This document shows positions 1 through 11,445 of a stretch of 64,000 nt of DNA, piece by piece; positions within the stretch are counted from its first letter, which is position 1, and the number at the start of each line of letters is the position of its first letter. Origin of the DNA: Hymenopellis radicata. Taxonomy: Eukaryota; Basidiomycota; Agaricomycetes; Agaricales; Physalacriaceae. The notes under the pieces are model-generated. The model saw only the letters and a program-made list of their open reading frames with translations, had not been told where the DNA came from and ran no database searches. A program made the translations under genes and the position numbers. Location: the NCBI GenBank assembly GCA_015501595.1, contig JADNRX010000141.1:1-64000 (forward strand), written 5' to 3'.

Positions 1-8
1 TACTCACC

Positions 9-851
9 ATGCGGTCCTCGCATGAGACCTACGACGAATACCAGAACCCGGCTGCCGATGCGCGCAAGTTCCAAAGAGTGGTCAGAGAACAGCTTCGTCC
101 GCAGACCGAAGTGGACCTCCAGAGGGCCATCGATACGTTCAAGGACTTGCTTGATCCCTTCCCCAACTACGACCCAGATCCTGTCTTACTCGGCCTCGGC
201 ATAGCTCTGCTGACGCGGTTCGGAATCTTTGGGACGAATAAGGCAGAGCTGGACGAGAGCATAGCTGTACTATCCTGCGTAAGACCCAGCACCACGATGG
301 CTCGTTTGACGCTTGGCGAAGCCTTGTACGGCAAGGAGATCCAAGACCTTCATTCGGCTCTATCGATTCTTGCTGACGTCGCTTGTCTTGACCGCCACAT
401 ATTTTCCGCCGCCAGTTTGTGGACCGAGTACGCACGAATGACAGCGTTCAGGACTGCCATGTCCATATTGCCGGACATGGTGTGGATGGGCAGGGCGATG
501 GAAGCGCGGCACAACCTCATTAGAGCGCCGGTCTATAAATCCGTTCGGTTTACTGAGGTGGCCAGGACAGATAGTATCGGGTCTATGTGGCATACCGTCG
601 GGAATGGTCACGCGCAGTATGCTGTTGGCCTCGGACTAAAGTGCTTGCCCGATACCGACCCAACAAAGGCTCTCCGCATACAGTCCTTGGGCACGGTCCT
701 TTTCCAGCGCTACCATCAATCCCACGACAAAACCCTCTTAGAGCAGAGTATCATCCTCCTTGAATCGGTGGAGCAGCTCCGACTGGGAGCATATGCTGGT
801 GGTTTCGTCCACCGGATGAGGTGCAGTTCAGAGATTTGCTATTGCTGTTAG
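9..851 (+). pseudogene. TPR-repeat fragment of a fungal CHAT-type protein
   Basis: A 280-codon open frame of helical repeats (for example TDPTKALRIQSLGTVLFQRY and DKTLLEQSIILLE). It has the TPR spacing seen ahead of the CHAT protease domain in agaricomycete proteins, and it resembles the repeats of the CHAT gene at 58588-62421. There is no C2-like start and no CHAT domain: the frame closes at 851, and the next 250 bases hold no continuation I can recognise. It is therefore either a truncated copy or one exon of a gene cut by the window edge. The ATG at 9 is simply the first in frame and may not be the true start. The TPR/CHAT link is inference from pattern; loss of the protease part is directly visible. 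Confidence 0.5.
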
Positions 852-1105
852 ACTAATATGTCCTTGCCGGAATTTGGTAGACACGTATGGAGGAGAGTCA
901 AGGACCTGTGCTGCATTAGATCGTGTCGTGTTGATGTTCGGCTACCAGCATCGTTAAACTGTGTTGGTGGAAGCCAGGTTACAAGGCTGCCCGTTACTTC
1001 TGGCGCGAGCTCTAAGCTTGTCTCAATTACGCTGGTAGGACCGAGGTAACGAGGTCCCGCAAAAGCTTCCATAAGCGGGCTTGTTCCGAACCTATCGCAG
1101 ACCTG

Positions 1106-2550
1106 ATGGATTTTCCAACCGTGGTGTCGTTTCTCGCTGCATCACTCTTCTTTTTTCTCAGCCTCTCGTTCTTCTTCCAAAAAGATACTTCCCTGACTCA
1201 CGTTACTCGTGCCGCCACTGGCCTTCACAAACAGGCTTGGGGCAAACCATGGCCACGCCACACTGGTACCATACACAGTTCGGAAATCGGCCGATTGGAC
1301 GACGACGATGAGCAATATTTCGAAAGCGGCGATGATTCAGCGGATGTCCTTACGTATACCTGTCTTGAAGGAGTAGGAAAGGTCATGAAAGCACTATTGA
1401 TGACCAGGAGCTTCATGTTCATGAATAACCTCGTCATCCAGGAGGAATACGACCGGATTCGCACTATGCTGGACTCGACTGATCTCGATGGTGAGCGAGC
1501 ATTCGTCGTAACTGGTCATCCCGGCATCGGTACGTCGCGTAATTTGTTTCGGTTTTCGTATTTACTCATCTCGCGTCTAGGCAAAACCACGTTTCTTATA
1601 TATCTTCTCCTCAGTCGCCTCGGACGGAAACTCCCCACCGCGTTCCAACTTTGCAATGGTCATTACTTGATCTTTGACAAGGACGGCGTCCACTTGAGAC
1701 ATATTGACGATCATGACCCGCGACTCAAAGACTGCTGGGCTCTGTCCGACAGCGATGATGTTGTCCGATCCCCTTGCATCCCTTTCCAAAATATGGCTCA
1801 ACGGGTCATCCAAACGACATCACCCCGACCTGACAGATGGAAGCAGTGGCAGAAATACTGCAATGCTACCATCATTATCAGCGATCTCCCGAAAGTCTTG
1901 GAAGTTGGCGCGGTCTTGTGAGTAGCCTCTTTCTTGTTCATCAGATATCTCTATAATATGATTGACTCAACAGGAGAGAACTCAACTTGGACACTGCTCG
2001 TACTCTCCCCCTTGTCGGCAAGTGGGGCCCGTCGATTCGCACAATTACCAACATTATCCGAATCCCTTCCCTTCTCGGCGATTATGAGGTTGCTGTCTCA
2101 AAGGCGTCCATCGAGATGCGGTCCTCCAGGTATCTCTCCGCATATCTCTCATCCGATGCAGGGCACCTACCATCAAGTGAGTGCTCCGCCATCCTCTTCA
2201 TCCGCCCCCAGCGTTGCTCGACTGGAATCAATCCATTCGTGGCGGAATTCATCATTCCGACAAAATATCTTTCATCCGGTTTCCCAGCGCATGAGGTACT
2301 CAATATGCTCACACGCCCTAACACGCTCTCCCGCCGGCTGGCTGCATGAGATGCAATGCATCGTCGCTTCTCGGAATCGGTGGAGTTCTTCCACGACAAC
2401 CTGTTTGCTCTCCATGTATTCTTTAGTTTCTTTTGCAACTTGTATGGACATTTGTATTTTGCCCTTCAGTCCAAGCGAGTGAATCTCTACCGAGCTGACG
2501 TAGATGCTCTCATTCGCCGCTCGTACCGCATGCCCAAGAACACATTGACT
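1106..2550 (+). pseudogene. Crinkler/RHS-like P-loop NTPase, broken
   Basis: The central exons read as a Walker A segment, VVTGHPGIGKTTFLIYLLL, after removal of an intron at 1530-1580. Then come the family's ALSDSDDVVRSPC and RVIQTTSPRPDRWKQW stretches. After a second intron at 1918-1973 follow KWGPSIRTI and FIIPTKYL. This order (GKT, then ALSDS, IQTTSP, WGPS-RT, and an F-x-x-P-T motif) is that of the large basidiomycete family related to Crinkler and retrotransposon-hotspot NTPases. No credible N-terminal domain precedes it. After about 2300 the conserved pieces (TRSPAGWLHEM) lie in another frame, and stops follow, so the C-terminal part is decayed. Family members are thought of as effector or conflict proteins; the role here is unknown. 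Boundaries are approximate. Confidence 0.6.
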
Positions 2551-2560
2551 TGATCTATAA

Positions 2561-3038
2561 CGCTGTCGACAATATTAATTAGGTCAATATCACCAAAAAA
2601 ATCTTCGTAAGACGAACCTTCGTGCACTGCGAACGGGCGCATTCCTTGTCAAGACTTCAACAAGGCACGTCGTTAGTCTCGACACCGATTGGGAACGGGA
2701 TGATGGGCACGACATACATGAGGTCTTCAGCGCTAGGGCACCGTGACTCCAGCTCTGCGCCTCGGACAAGAGTTCATCTGGAGTGATGTCGTTGGTATGT
2801 TTCCATGGAAGAGTTCAGGCTCGAGAAGCCAATAACGTCGTCTAGTGCGAGTCGCCGGCTACACTGACCTTGGACAAGAACATTAATCGTGGCCACAAGA
2901 GTAAGGACCCAAAAGCAACCTTTCCGCTCAAGCTCCGCAAGGCGAAGAAGGTCAATGACAGCTGCTTCACCAAACGCTCTCCAAGTCAATCAAGTCCGAG
3001 ACGACGACGCTACGACAGCATCCTCTCCTCAATCTCAT
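2561..3038. other. No confident gene; short decayed coding traces
   Basis: Between the broken NTPase and the broken F-box gene there are only short frames on both strands, such as one of about 35 codons on the plus strand near 2610-2740. None has a motif I recognise. It may be the decayed 3' part of the NTPase gene. Confidence 0.4.
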
Positions 3039-4571
3039 CTAGTATAACATGCGAACATGCTGAGCCAATCCCTCGTATGAATCGCCGTCATGGGCATGTT
3101 TGGCATAAGAAACACGAGCCGAAAACCTGTACGAACCGTCCTGGAATACTTTGGGAGTGATCTGCCAGATAAAGCAGCGAAGGGTGAGCATCTGCATTGC
3201 GTACGTATAGCGGAAAGTCCGGAAGGCTAGAAGACAGTCAACCACTGCAGCCGATGTCTCTGGAGGCCGGCAACTCCACAGGTCATCTGGAGTGTAAAAT
3301 TCCACCTCGGAAAGGCTATGCCACGACGGAAGGAGGTCAAGAAACACTTCCTGTACACAAGTCAGAATTTGTCTTTGGAATATTACCGAATGAAACACGC
3401 ACGACAGTATTCGGTGACTGCCCATGGTCAATGTCCAGATGAAGGAGCCTGATTCGAGTGCATTGGCTGAGTGCTAACAGTACTTCGGCTTTGCTTAACC
3501 AAGATAAACGAGTGAACGGGTATATGTCAATTGATGTGAGGGACTTTTTGTGTTTCGAAAGCGCCTTCGTGAAGAAGTTCTGAACAACCTCCAGCGTACA
3601 TGCTTCCCCGCTAGCCACTCGAAGTGACAAGGAGCATACCACAATAGGAATCAAGATATTCCAGTATGGCGGTGTGTCTAATGAGGTGATGCACATGAAC
3701 ATGGTCCAGCCATATTCCGGCAGAGGCCAAAGCTTTCCAGACACTCGGAGGCAAGTCGTAGTACGCGGAGATGGAACGAAGTGGTAGGCATTGCCAGAGT
3801 TGGAAAATATTGGCCGACATTACGCCTGTGCAGCGTGCAAAGGACAGATGCGTGAGCGTGCGGGGGCTCTGGTGGAATATGTAAGTTAAATGTGCTTCGC
3901 GCAGGGTTTCGTCAGTTGCGAAAGACCTCAAATTCCGAAAAGGCGGCAGAAACGGAGATTTGCGATGATAGAACCAGTCCCATCTGAGATTGAGTGCATG
4001 CTTGTTAAGCCAGACACAAGTGGCGTGTTGATCAAGTTTGGATGGGAAAGACGTCGCAGTCTGTAGGCATATCAGACACCTTGAAAATGTCGCAATGAAA
4101 TGAACTTACTCCAAGCTTTCGAGTCCAGTAAGGCTCGGAAGTATTGAAACCAAGGCCTTCACAAGACGTTGCTTATCCGAAAACAGCGCTTTGAACTTCT
4201 GCAGTGCACGAGTGACTTTGACGGGAGCCGGGAGTTCGACCAGTCTTCCCCGTTATGACGAGACGCTTCACGTATGGGGAGACGTTGGTTCTCTCAGACT
4301 TGACCGCAGCGCAGAAGCAGCGTAAGACGACTCCGAGGGATGTTGTCTCGAACAGATCAATGTGTAGCGTGTGGAAGAGTATATGCTAGTCTATACAAGG
4401 CTCTGCACGTAAGTCGAGTTTGAGATCTCGTTTTCCAAGCTGAAAGTGACGATAAAGAGTATTTCAAGTGCGTAGCAGATGACAATGCGTTACCTCTCCA
4501 AAAATCTCTTCTGACAGCTCGGGTGGAAGTATAAGAAGGCCGGCGAGTACAGTCGTCTTGACAGTAATCAT
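3039..4571 (-). pseudogene. F-box/LRR-like protein, decayed (distinct from copies A-D)
   Basis: On the minus strand an ATG at 4571 opens MITVKTTVLAGLLILPPELS, an F-box core (LPPELSEEIF). An intron with GTAACG donor ends just before LGKRDLKLDLRAEP, continuing the F-box (LGKRDL). Downstream are SPYVKRLVITG and GRLVELPAPVKVTRALQKFK, then leucine-rich stretches such as ILPSLTGLESLE and SPRTLTHLSFARC. This is the layout of mushroom F-box/LRR proteins, putative substrate receptors of SCF ubiquitin ligases. An in-frame TAG follows AEPCID in exon 2, and the frame shifts before GRLVELP, so the gene is broken. The LRR part continues to about 3039 through several frames. It is not a copy of the F-box family at 4742, 7644, 55605 and 62495. 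Confidence 0.55.
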
Positions 4572-4741
4572 AGTTAAGGATGTGGCAGATGAGCTTAGCG
4601 TGTGTAATATGTATCCTTTTGATGGCGCTGGGAGTCCAGCAACATGCGGACCACGGACCGGATCCGAACCGTTACTGGTATGTCACTACATCACGCTTAC
4701 AACTAGACTACTAACGAGAATCATATAAAGATTGGTCGTGA

Positions 4742-6539
4742 ATGTTATGTTCCTTCCAGCCTTGTCACACTAATCAGAGGTACGACCGGTCAGTTACTCT
4801 ATTTTTCTGTGTCACTGATTTCCAAGCTTTAGTTCCTATCACCTACACCTGCCATGTCACTCGACATACCTCCTTCTATGCCGGCGGGCCGCGTGCTTTG
4901 AACGAAAGTGAAGCGCTGCGTAGAATCCTCCCCTGCCAGCACGCCTTACACCATGTATCTTGGGAAAACGGTTGCCTTCACAGGAACACCCAAGACGCGG
5001 TCCTGCGAGCCGAGCTCAAGTCCTTCGTCACTACCATCGACGAGGAAATCCATAAACTAGATGCCAGAATTGAGGTCTTGGCAGCAGATTTACGATCGGT
5101 TCAGGAGGCTCGTGCTGCTACTCAAGCATTTCGAGACGCTCATGTCGCCATCTTCCCCCCGGTCCACTCCCTCCCCCTGAAATCGTCTCCAAAATCTTCG
5201 GCCTAGTCGTGGGCAATGGACGTGTTGCCTTGCCGGCCTGTTCGACAACGGCGCCATGGAACCTCTTGACTGTATGTCAGTACTGGAGAAACATAGCTCT
5301 ATCTCTTCCGTGCCTATGGTCTTCCTTCGACATCCAGCGAGACAGAGGTCCTACGTTGATTCAATCGCCTCCCATTGGAGCTGGAGCTCGCGCTATTCAA
5401 TTGGAGGTCATCAAGCATCTCAGCTTGTCGGGAGATGAGCCGCTGAATTTCGTTGTCGAGGCATCCGAGACGACCTTGTCTCAGATAACACTTGCGGAGC
5501 TTATTGGGCAATCTAGTCGTTGGAAGGATGTATCCCTCATCGGACGCGGTGACCTATATGCTGCCTTTCCTAATTTTGGAGCAGGCAGCCTCGAAATCCT
5601 GCAAAGTCTTTCCATCCGACCACTCTCTCCATATATACCGGTTATCTCCCGGACACGGAAGGCATTCTCCAAAAGTTCGCCAATGCACGTCGTCTCACGT
5701 GCCTAACGTTTTCCGTCTCATCCTCCTTAACTTTCAGCAATCCCTCGGCGATTGCATTCCCTTGGTCTCAACTGACATATCTAAAAGTAATCAATATGCC
5801 GCCACAATCCACCACTTTGGCTCATCCGGGGTGCTATCGTCTACTGGAGGCATGCCCGCTTCTTCAAACATTCGTTGATTATACATCATTGTCTTCATGG
5901 AGTGTTGCTGGTAGCGAGAATTTTGCGCTACCGCCTGGTACACCCATCCTCAACCATAAAGTCCGCATTCTAGGGCTCAATCAACCCGCCGTACTTGCCC
6001 ATCTTCAATGTCCGAACGTCAGGCACCTTTCTCTTCCTCGAATAACATCCCAAGAGTCAGCCAGCGTCGTTGCCGATTTCTGTCGCCGATCATCATGCAC
6101 CGAGCTTAAAAAGGTTGAGGCTACCTTTACGGACATGTCATCATCCTATTTTACCATCATTCTCGTCGCCCTCTCCTTCGTTGAAACCCTAAGCATCCGC
6201 GTCACCTCTTCACGGACGATGGAGTTGTGCACCAGTATCATCGAATATATCACCGTGACGCCTGATGCCGTCCCCCGCCTGCGTTGTCTGAAGCTGGGAA
6301 TCTGTGACAGGGCTGTATGGGCCTCGAACAGTGAGGGCAACACAAAACTGGTAAAGCACCTTGCATGTGGAGTCAAGAAGAGTGCGTTCCGTCGTGTGCA
6401 CATCGATATAATGGGGGACATGTCTGAAAAGGAATCCGACAGAGCAAAACTAGCAAGCTTCGAAAGCACTTTGCGGAACTCGACGCTGTCATCATCGCAG
6501 CTGACTATCGTCAACTCCCTTACTCCGAGAAAACCGTAG
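4742..6539 (+). pseudogene. F-box copy A (broken paralogue of copies B and C)
   Basis: It aligns along its length with the intact copy B at 7644-9365: DAVLRAELKSFV, AFRDAHVAIFPPVHSLP, PWNLLTVCQYWRNIALSLPC, and the LRR tail to FESTLRNSTLSSSQLTIVNS. It is broken in at least three places. A deletion after the first codons (near 4885) puts a stop in frame. One T is missing in the F-box near 5168, so LPPEI becomes LPLKS. There is a rearranged stretch near 5630-5700, after which the frame changes until about 5796. It ends TPRKP where copy B ends NIFPKTK. It lies tail-to-tail with the CHAT remnant at 6600-6800, as copy D does with the CHAT gene in block 2. Confidence 0.85.
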
Positions 6540-6599
6540 CATGACTATGTACCTTTATTCAATCTATAGTAGAACACGGTCGTATTCCATATAGCGAAA

Positions 6600-6800
6600 C
6601 TATTTAGTGTTATTGCCCCATATCCATACACCAAAATGAACCCAAGATAGAAAGGCCGTCTCACCCACTTGATCTCTCAACCGACCCACAGCCTGATCTA
6701 GCGCGATTGCCACTTCATCCTCACTCTTGCCAAAACTATCTCTTTCTCTCAACAAATACCCATACACATCATCCGCCACCTGCGGCGCATCACGGAGCAA
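6600..6800 (-). pseudogene. 3' remnant of a CHAT protease gene
   Basis: The minus strand reads RDAPQVADDVYGYLLRER, then AVGRLRDQVGE and FLSWVHFGVWIWGNN, ending at a stop at the left edge. This matches the C-terminus of the CHAT gene at 62230-62421 almost residue for residue. Homology to CHAT stops abruptly at about 6797. The next bases match sequence that lies 5' of the CHAT gene in block 2 (up to 58137). The remnant therefore lacks the catalytic His and Cys, the TPR region and any start codon. It differs from the block 2 end by 12 extra bases before the stop, giving a longer C-terminal tail. Confidence 0.85.
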
Positions 6801-7643
6801 GTAGCAAATGTTTGCTCCCGCCACACCTGAGCGCGATCGGCACAAACACCGCGGCACAGCCACGCATCACTCTTAACCTTTTCATGTTCTTGGTCTGCGA
6901 CTGGCGCGTTCATGAACGGTACTGACGCGAGTGTCCTCTTTCCTCCGCTTTTCTGCGGGAAACCTTTTTACGATCACGGTTACCGCTAGGTCTCAGAATG
7001 CCGGGAATATTCAATGGTCAGGTCTTGAAGCTTGAAGCTTGAAGGGGAGGTTAACGCTGATTTCCTCCCGCTGCTGAAGGATCCAGGCGCGTAATATCTT
7101 CGCACAGAAGGCTTTGGTGAGTTTTTAACGCAGCGACGCGGGCCTGGAATACATGAAGACGTGCCGCTCGGTGGCATCTGCCCCGAACGCAGTACATTCA
7201 GCTGCAGGACGAATCCACAATGGCCGACGTTGCACTGAATCCGCAGCTCGTACGGAGCGCCCCCGTCTGTATTAATATATCTGCTGAGAGTCCACAGAAC
7301 TTGCACGGAACCCAATAGAGGCGTTCTTTACTGTGAACCTGTGAACGTTAACGTTCGTCCAGGCGCTGGTCCCATCATCATCCCGCAAACCGCTATAATT
7401 GTTATCAGACTCTTGGCTACAACATTGGACCTGCACTTGGACGGTCAATGCGCGGCGGGCCATCACTCGGCGCACTTTGACCCAACACTTTGGCCTCCGC
7501 CGAAATGATATAAATACAGTTCTGGAATGGTAGCGGTTCCTTCCCTCTTCTCCATCACCCTCATCAAAGGTACGACCACTCAGTTAATCTTGCTTTCTTA
7601 GGTTATTGATATTCCCAAGTTTTAGTTTCACTCTACACTTGCA
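6801..7643 (+). repeat. Spacer and 5' region of F-box B; inverted copy of 57321-58137
   Basis: The 840 bases upstream of F-box B match the reverse complement of 57321-58137 over nearly the whole length, including an AGCAAGTAGCAAAT stretch at the outer end, a CGGTTACCGCTAGGTCTCAG stretch, and the promoter. Frames inside are short and match the same shadows in the other copy, so I see no gene here. A perfect 14-bp palindrome, GAACGTTAACGTTC, lies at 7343-7356; the other copy keeps ACGTTAACGTTCAC but not the full palindrome. Confidence 0.8.
7509..7516 (+). promoter_or_regulatory. TATA-like element of F-box B
   Basis: TATAAATA lies 128 bases before the start codon at 7644 and is kept in the inverted copy upstream of F-box C (57446-57453). 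Position and conservation suggest a core promoter; no start site can be read from sequence. Confidence 0.5.
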
Positions 7644-9365
7644 ATGCCACTCACCACATTTCCTTCTCTGCCCGGGGGTCTGTATACGTTGAACGCCGAA
7701 AACGACACAACCCGCAGAATCCTCCCCATTTCCAGCAGTCCTTATGCCATGTTTCTTGGTAAGACGATTGCCTTCACAAGAACTCCCGAAGACGTCGTCT
7801 TGCGAGCCGAGCTGAAGTCCTTCATCGCTACCGTCATCGACGAGGAACTCCATAAACTCGAGGCCAAAATCGAAGTCTTGGCAGCAGATTTACACTCGGT
7901 GCAGGAGGCTCGTGCTGCTACTCAAGCCTTTCGAGACGCCCACGTCGCCATCTTCCCCCCGGTCCACTCCCTTCCCCCTGAAATCATCTCCAAAATCTTC
8001 AGCCTAGTCCTGGGCGATGGACATGTTGTCTTGCCGGCCTGTTTGACAACGGCGCCATGGAACCTCTTGACTGTATGTCAGTACTGGAGAAACATCGCTC
8101 TATCTCTTCCGTGCCTATGGTCTTCTTTCAACATCAAGCGGTACACTGGTCCTACGTTCATTCGAGCGCCCGCCATGGTCCACCGCGAAGATCGCGCTGT
8201 TGCGTTGGAGGTCGTCAAGCATCTCAGCTTGTCGGGAGATGAACCGCTGAATTTTGCGGTCGCGGCGTCCGAAGTAAATCTGCGTCAAATACCGCTTGCG
8301 GAGCTGATCAAGCAGTCGCGTCGTTGGAAGGATGTAGCCTTCATCGGAAGCGGTGACCTATATGATGCCTTTCCTGATTTCGGGGCAGGCCGCCTCAAAA
8401 TCCTGCATAGTCTTTCGATCCAACAATTTCCTCTAGGGCCTTCTCAACACCTATACACTGAGGACATTCTCCAAAAGTTCGCCAAAGCACGTCGTCTTAG
8501 ACGCTTGACATTTGAGCTCCCTATCACCTCCGAATCCGCTTTAACTTTCAGTAATCCCCCGGCCATTGCATTCCCTTGGTCTCAACTGACATATCTAAAA
8601 ATAATCTCATATGCACTGTCAGCATTCGACGGCTCGACTCATTCGGGATGCTATCGTCTCCTGGAGGCATGCCCGCGTCTTCAGACCTTCATTGAATCGT
8701 ACGCGCTGTGTACAAACAGTAATGCTGACAACGCGACCTTTGCACTACTGCCTGGTACACCCATTCTAAACCACCAAGTCCGCGTGCTAGAGCTCGTACA
8801 ACCCACCGTGCTGTCCTATCTTCAATGTCCGGACCTCAGGCACCTTTCTCTTCCTCCAATTATACCCCAGGAGTCGGCCGACGTTGTGGCTGACTTCTGT
8901 TGCCGTTCGGCGTGCGCTCAGCTCAAGAAGGTTGACGGTAAGCTTACAGGCGCATCGTCAATCTATTTCACTACCATCCTCCTTGCCCTCGCCTCCGTCG
9001 AAGCTCTGACCTTCGAGATGACCTCTCCATGGGCGATGGAGTTGTGCGCCTATCTCGTCAAATATATCACCACGATGCCTGAGGCCGCTCCCCGTCTGCG
9101 TTCTCTGAAGCTGAAGATCTGTAACATGGCGATCCGGAACTCGAGCAGTGACGCCAACACCCAACTGGTAAAGCACCTTGCGAGTGGAGTCAGGAAGCAT
9201 GCATTCCGTCGTGTGCACGTTGATATCACCGGCTTCGTGCCACCTAAGGAATCCGACGCCGCCAAACTCACAAGCTTTGAGAGCACTTTGCGGAACTCGA
9301 CGCTGTCCTCGTCGCAGTTGACTGTGGTCAATTCGCTTGTAAATATTTTCCCAAAAACTAAATAA
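7644..9365 (+). CDS. F-box/LRR-like protein, copy B (intact)
   Basis: A single-exon frame of 573 residues. Residues about 40-105 form a charged helix (EELHKLEAKIEVLAADLHSV) likely to be a coiled coil. The F-box follows at about 108-150 (VHSLPPEIISKIFSL, then PWNLLTVCQYWRNIALSLPC). From about 210 to the end come irregular leucine-rich repeats (LRKL-, CPDLRHLSLP-, APRLRSLKLKI-type). F-box proteins usually bind Skp1 and bring substrates to an SCF ubiquitin ligase; the substrate here is unknown. It is about 80% like copy C and much like copies A and D by eye. The start has a clear ATG, and copy C begins at the same codon. A short intron may lie in the 5' leader, but the coding part needs none. 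Confidence 0.9.
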   Translation: MPLTTFPSLPGGLYTLNAENDTTRRILPISSSPYAMFLGKTIAFTRTPEDVVLRAELKSFIATVIDEELHKLEAKIEVLAADLHSVQEARAATQAFRDAHVAIFPPVHSLPPEIISKIFSLVLGDGHVVLPACLTTAPWNLLTVCQYWRNIALSLPCLWSSFNIKRYTGPTFIRAPAMVHREDRAVALEVVKHLSLSGDEPLNFAVAASEVNLRQIPLAELIKQSRRWKDVAFIGSGDLYDAFPDFGAGRLKILHSLSIQQFPLGPSQHLYTEDILQKFAKARRLRRLTFELPITSESALTFSNPPAIAFPWSQLTYLKIISYALSAFDGSTHSGCYRLLEACPRLQTFIESYALCTNSNADNATFALLPGTPILNHQVRVLELVQPTVLSYLQCPDLRHLSLPPIIPQESADVVADFCCRSACAQLKKVDGKLTGASSIYFTTILLALASVEALTFEMTSPWAMELCAYLVKYITTMPEAAPRLRSLKLKICNMAIRNSSSDANTQLVKHLASGVRKHAFRRVHVDITGFVPPKESDAAKLTSFESTLRNSTLSSSQLTVVNSLVNIFPKTK

Positions 9366-9488
9366 TCTATGTACTCTACCTCTGTTCAATTACTCCGATC
9401 TCAGTCTTGTTCCATGTAGACAAATTAGTACTAGAAATAAAGATGGACACTTGTATCCGCCACAAGACACTCTAGACTACAAGTGACT

Positions 9489-11445
9489 TTAAAAAGACTC
9501 GCGACCATCCTCGTCAATACCGGTCCCGTCAACGGCAACGTACGTAGGCAATTGGGCGACATACGCTTTCCACGCTTCAGACGAAACAATAGGCGCCATC
9601 ACAACCTCCGCGACATTCAGTTCTTCCAGGAGCACTTCCACATCAGGTAGCATCGCCTCAACCGCCCTATCCTCTCGCAAACGTTGCTCGGCGCGCGCAA
9701 TTCCCATTTCCGAATACCATGCCGCATCTTGCCTCATCACAGCGCATTCGTACACATCCAGGATAGCCTGCGATAACTTAGCCTTCTTCGCGTGCGAATA
9801 GGCAAATGCGTGACCAATGGCTTCGACAACAGACTGGGATTGAGGAAGAATGAGCGCGTTGAACTTTGCGCTGCGATGATCAACGATGTGATCAAGCATG
9901 TCCTTGTTTTCTGCGATCAACCCGTGTGCATGTTGCGCGAGTAGCGACTCGGCGGCGGGCGGTAAGGGAAGGGGACACCTTCCGAGAAGTAGCTGAGAGA
10001 GGAGACGAATGGAAAGACCCAATAAGTCGCCTTCAGCGATGGCAGCACCTTTAGCGTCGTTCTAAGACGCGGTCAGTCATTTTCGGAGCACAGCCAAACA
10101 TGAATTATGTACCTCTGCCTTAGCCAAGAAGTTATGCTCGAAAGTGCCTGATATCAAAGACAGGTATCAGCGGCGTGAACATGAGCAAAGTAGCTTATCA
10201 TACCTTGAGCACCGCAACGCTCAGCGAGCTCTGGTACAATCCGCTGGAAGTGACGGACGATGGTCATCTTCAAAACGACAGCGATGGCATGACGAATTGA
10301 CCCATCAAGCTTCGGATTTCTAACTTGACGGATAACACTCCTGAACCAGCTATCGAGTACAGATCCGATGGCTATGGCGCTAACAATTGGCCACTGTTGC
10401 GTTCGGAACGAGAAAATGGGCACCACTTTATTCTTGCGATCCGTAATGCACCGATGCAAGGAGTACCGCCCAGCGATGTACGTCGATATCTTGAGACTGC
10501 AGATGAATGGGCAAGGCATCAAGAGGCTCCCGAGCTGGACGCGCCAGTTCTCATCCCACCACGCCGCGAGAGGGTTCGCGGGCGCAGAGATGTGATCGGG
10601 CGTAGAAGAGACGAGCGCGGTTGAAGGAAGCCGGACGTGGTCAAAGGAAGTGATAGAAAAGTCCAACGGCGTGGTTCCGCTGCGTGGCGGTAAGCGGATA
10701 GATGTCACGCCTGGGTACATGTTCTTCTCGTCGCTGAAAAAAGTGGCATAAGTCTCCGAGGAAATGAAGTTGACCATATAGAAAGTCGCACCAAATGGGC
10801 ACTATGAAGTAGCGGCACCCGAGGTCTCGATTATTATCTATGAGACGAGCCATGACCACAGCGATCTTTGAAACCTGAAAGATGGGTGTAGTCGCTGGCA
10901 TAAATCTACCAGTTCCGTCAGCAATAGTGGCGAAACACGAATACAATACTCTTACTTGCTGGCTTCTTCACGAGGCGTGTTGAGGATATAACTGCCATCA
11001 GACTGGCGGGTAGCCGTCGTTTCGATGTTAAACGCGTCTATTCCATGACCTCTCTCGGTGAGCAAGAACAGACCAACCTTCTCGAACCGAAGTAACTCGT
11101 CGACAAGAGGTCGCAGGTCAGGACGGGCATCCAAGTGACGACTAAGGGTCCCAATCGCAAGCCCAGTGTGGATAGCCAGGATGATGAACATGGCGATATC
11201 CAAACAACAGACAGGATCCAAGAACATGGCCCAGAATCGGTCAGAGCAATGTTCAATATCGGTTGCAGAGAGTTCTGAGAAAAGTTACTAGCATATACAT
11301 TGATACGCCGAAAGGACTTACTGTACGTCGTCAATACAACCTTCGCGCGTCGATATGCAAGAGTAATACGCTCATCAGTTGAGAGATGCTCGACCTGGAT
11401 GCGAAAGAGAGGGTCTGTCGCTAGTGCGGAGGGGATATTCGCCAT
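9489..11445 (-). CDS. Acyl-CoA oxidase/dehydrogenase-like flavoprotein
   Basis: Six exons join in frame: 11445-11322, 11274-10956, 10905-10792, 10733-10204, 10147-10113, 10061-9489, giving 564 residues. Motifs are those of the acyl-CoA oxidase/dehydrogenase fold: SATDIEHCSDRFWAMFLDP, GLFLLTERGHGIDAFNIETTA, NTPREEASKFMPATTP, FIVPI, then GVTSIRLPPRSGTTPLD and FDHVRLPSTALVS, with a helical C-terminal half. Members oxidise acyl-CoA at C2-C3 with FAD. I see no clear C-terminal peroxisome signal (it ends GRESF), so location is open. An ATG 30 bases further upstream (11475) is also in frame; 11445 was chosen because family proteins start close to the LFRIQVEHL segment. No frameshift was found; the total is a multiple of three. 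Confidence 0.85.
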
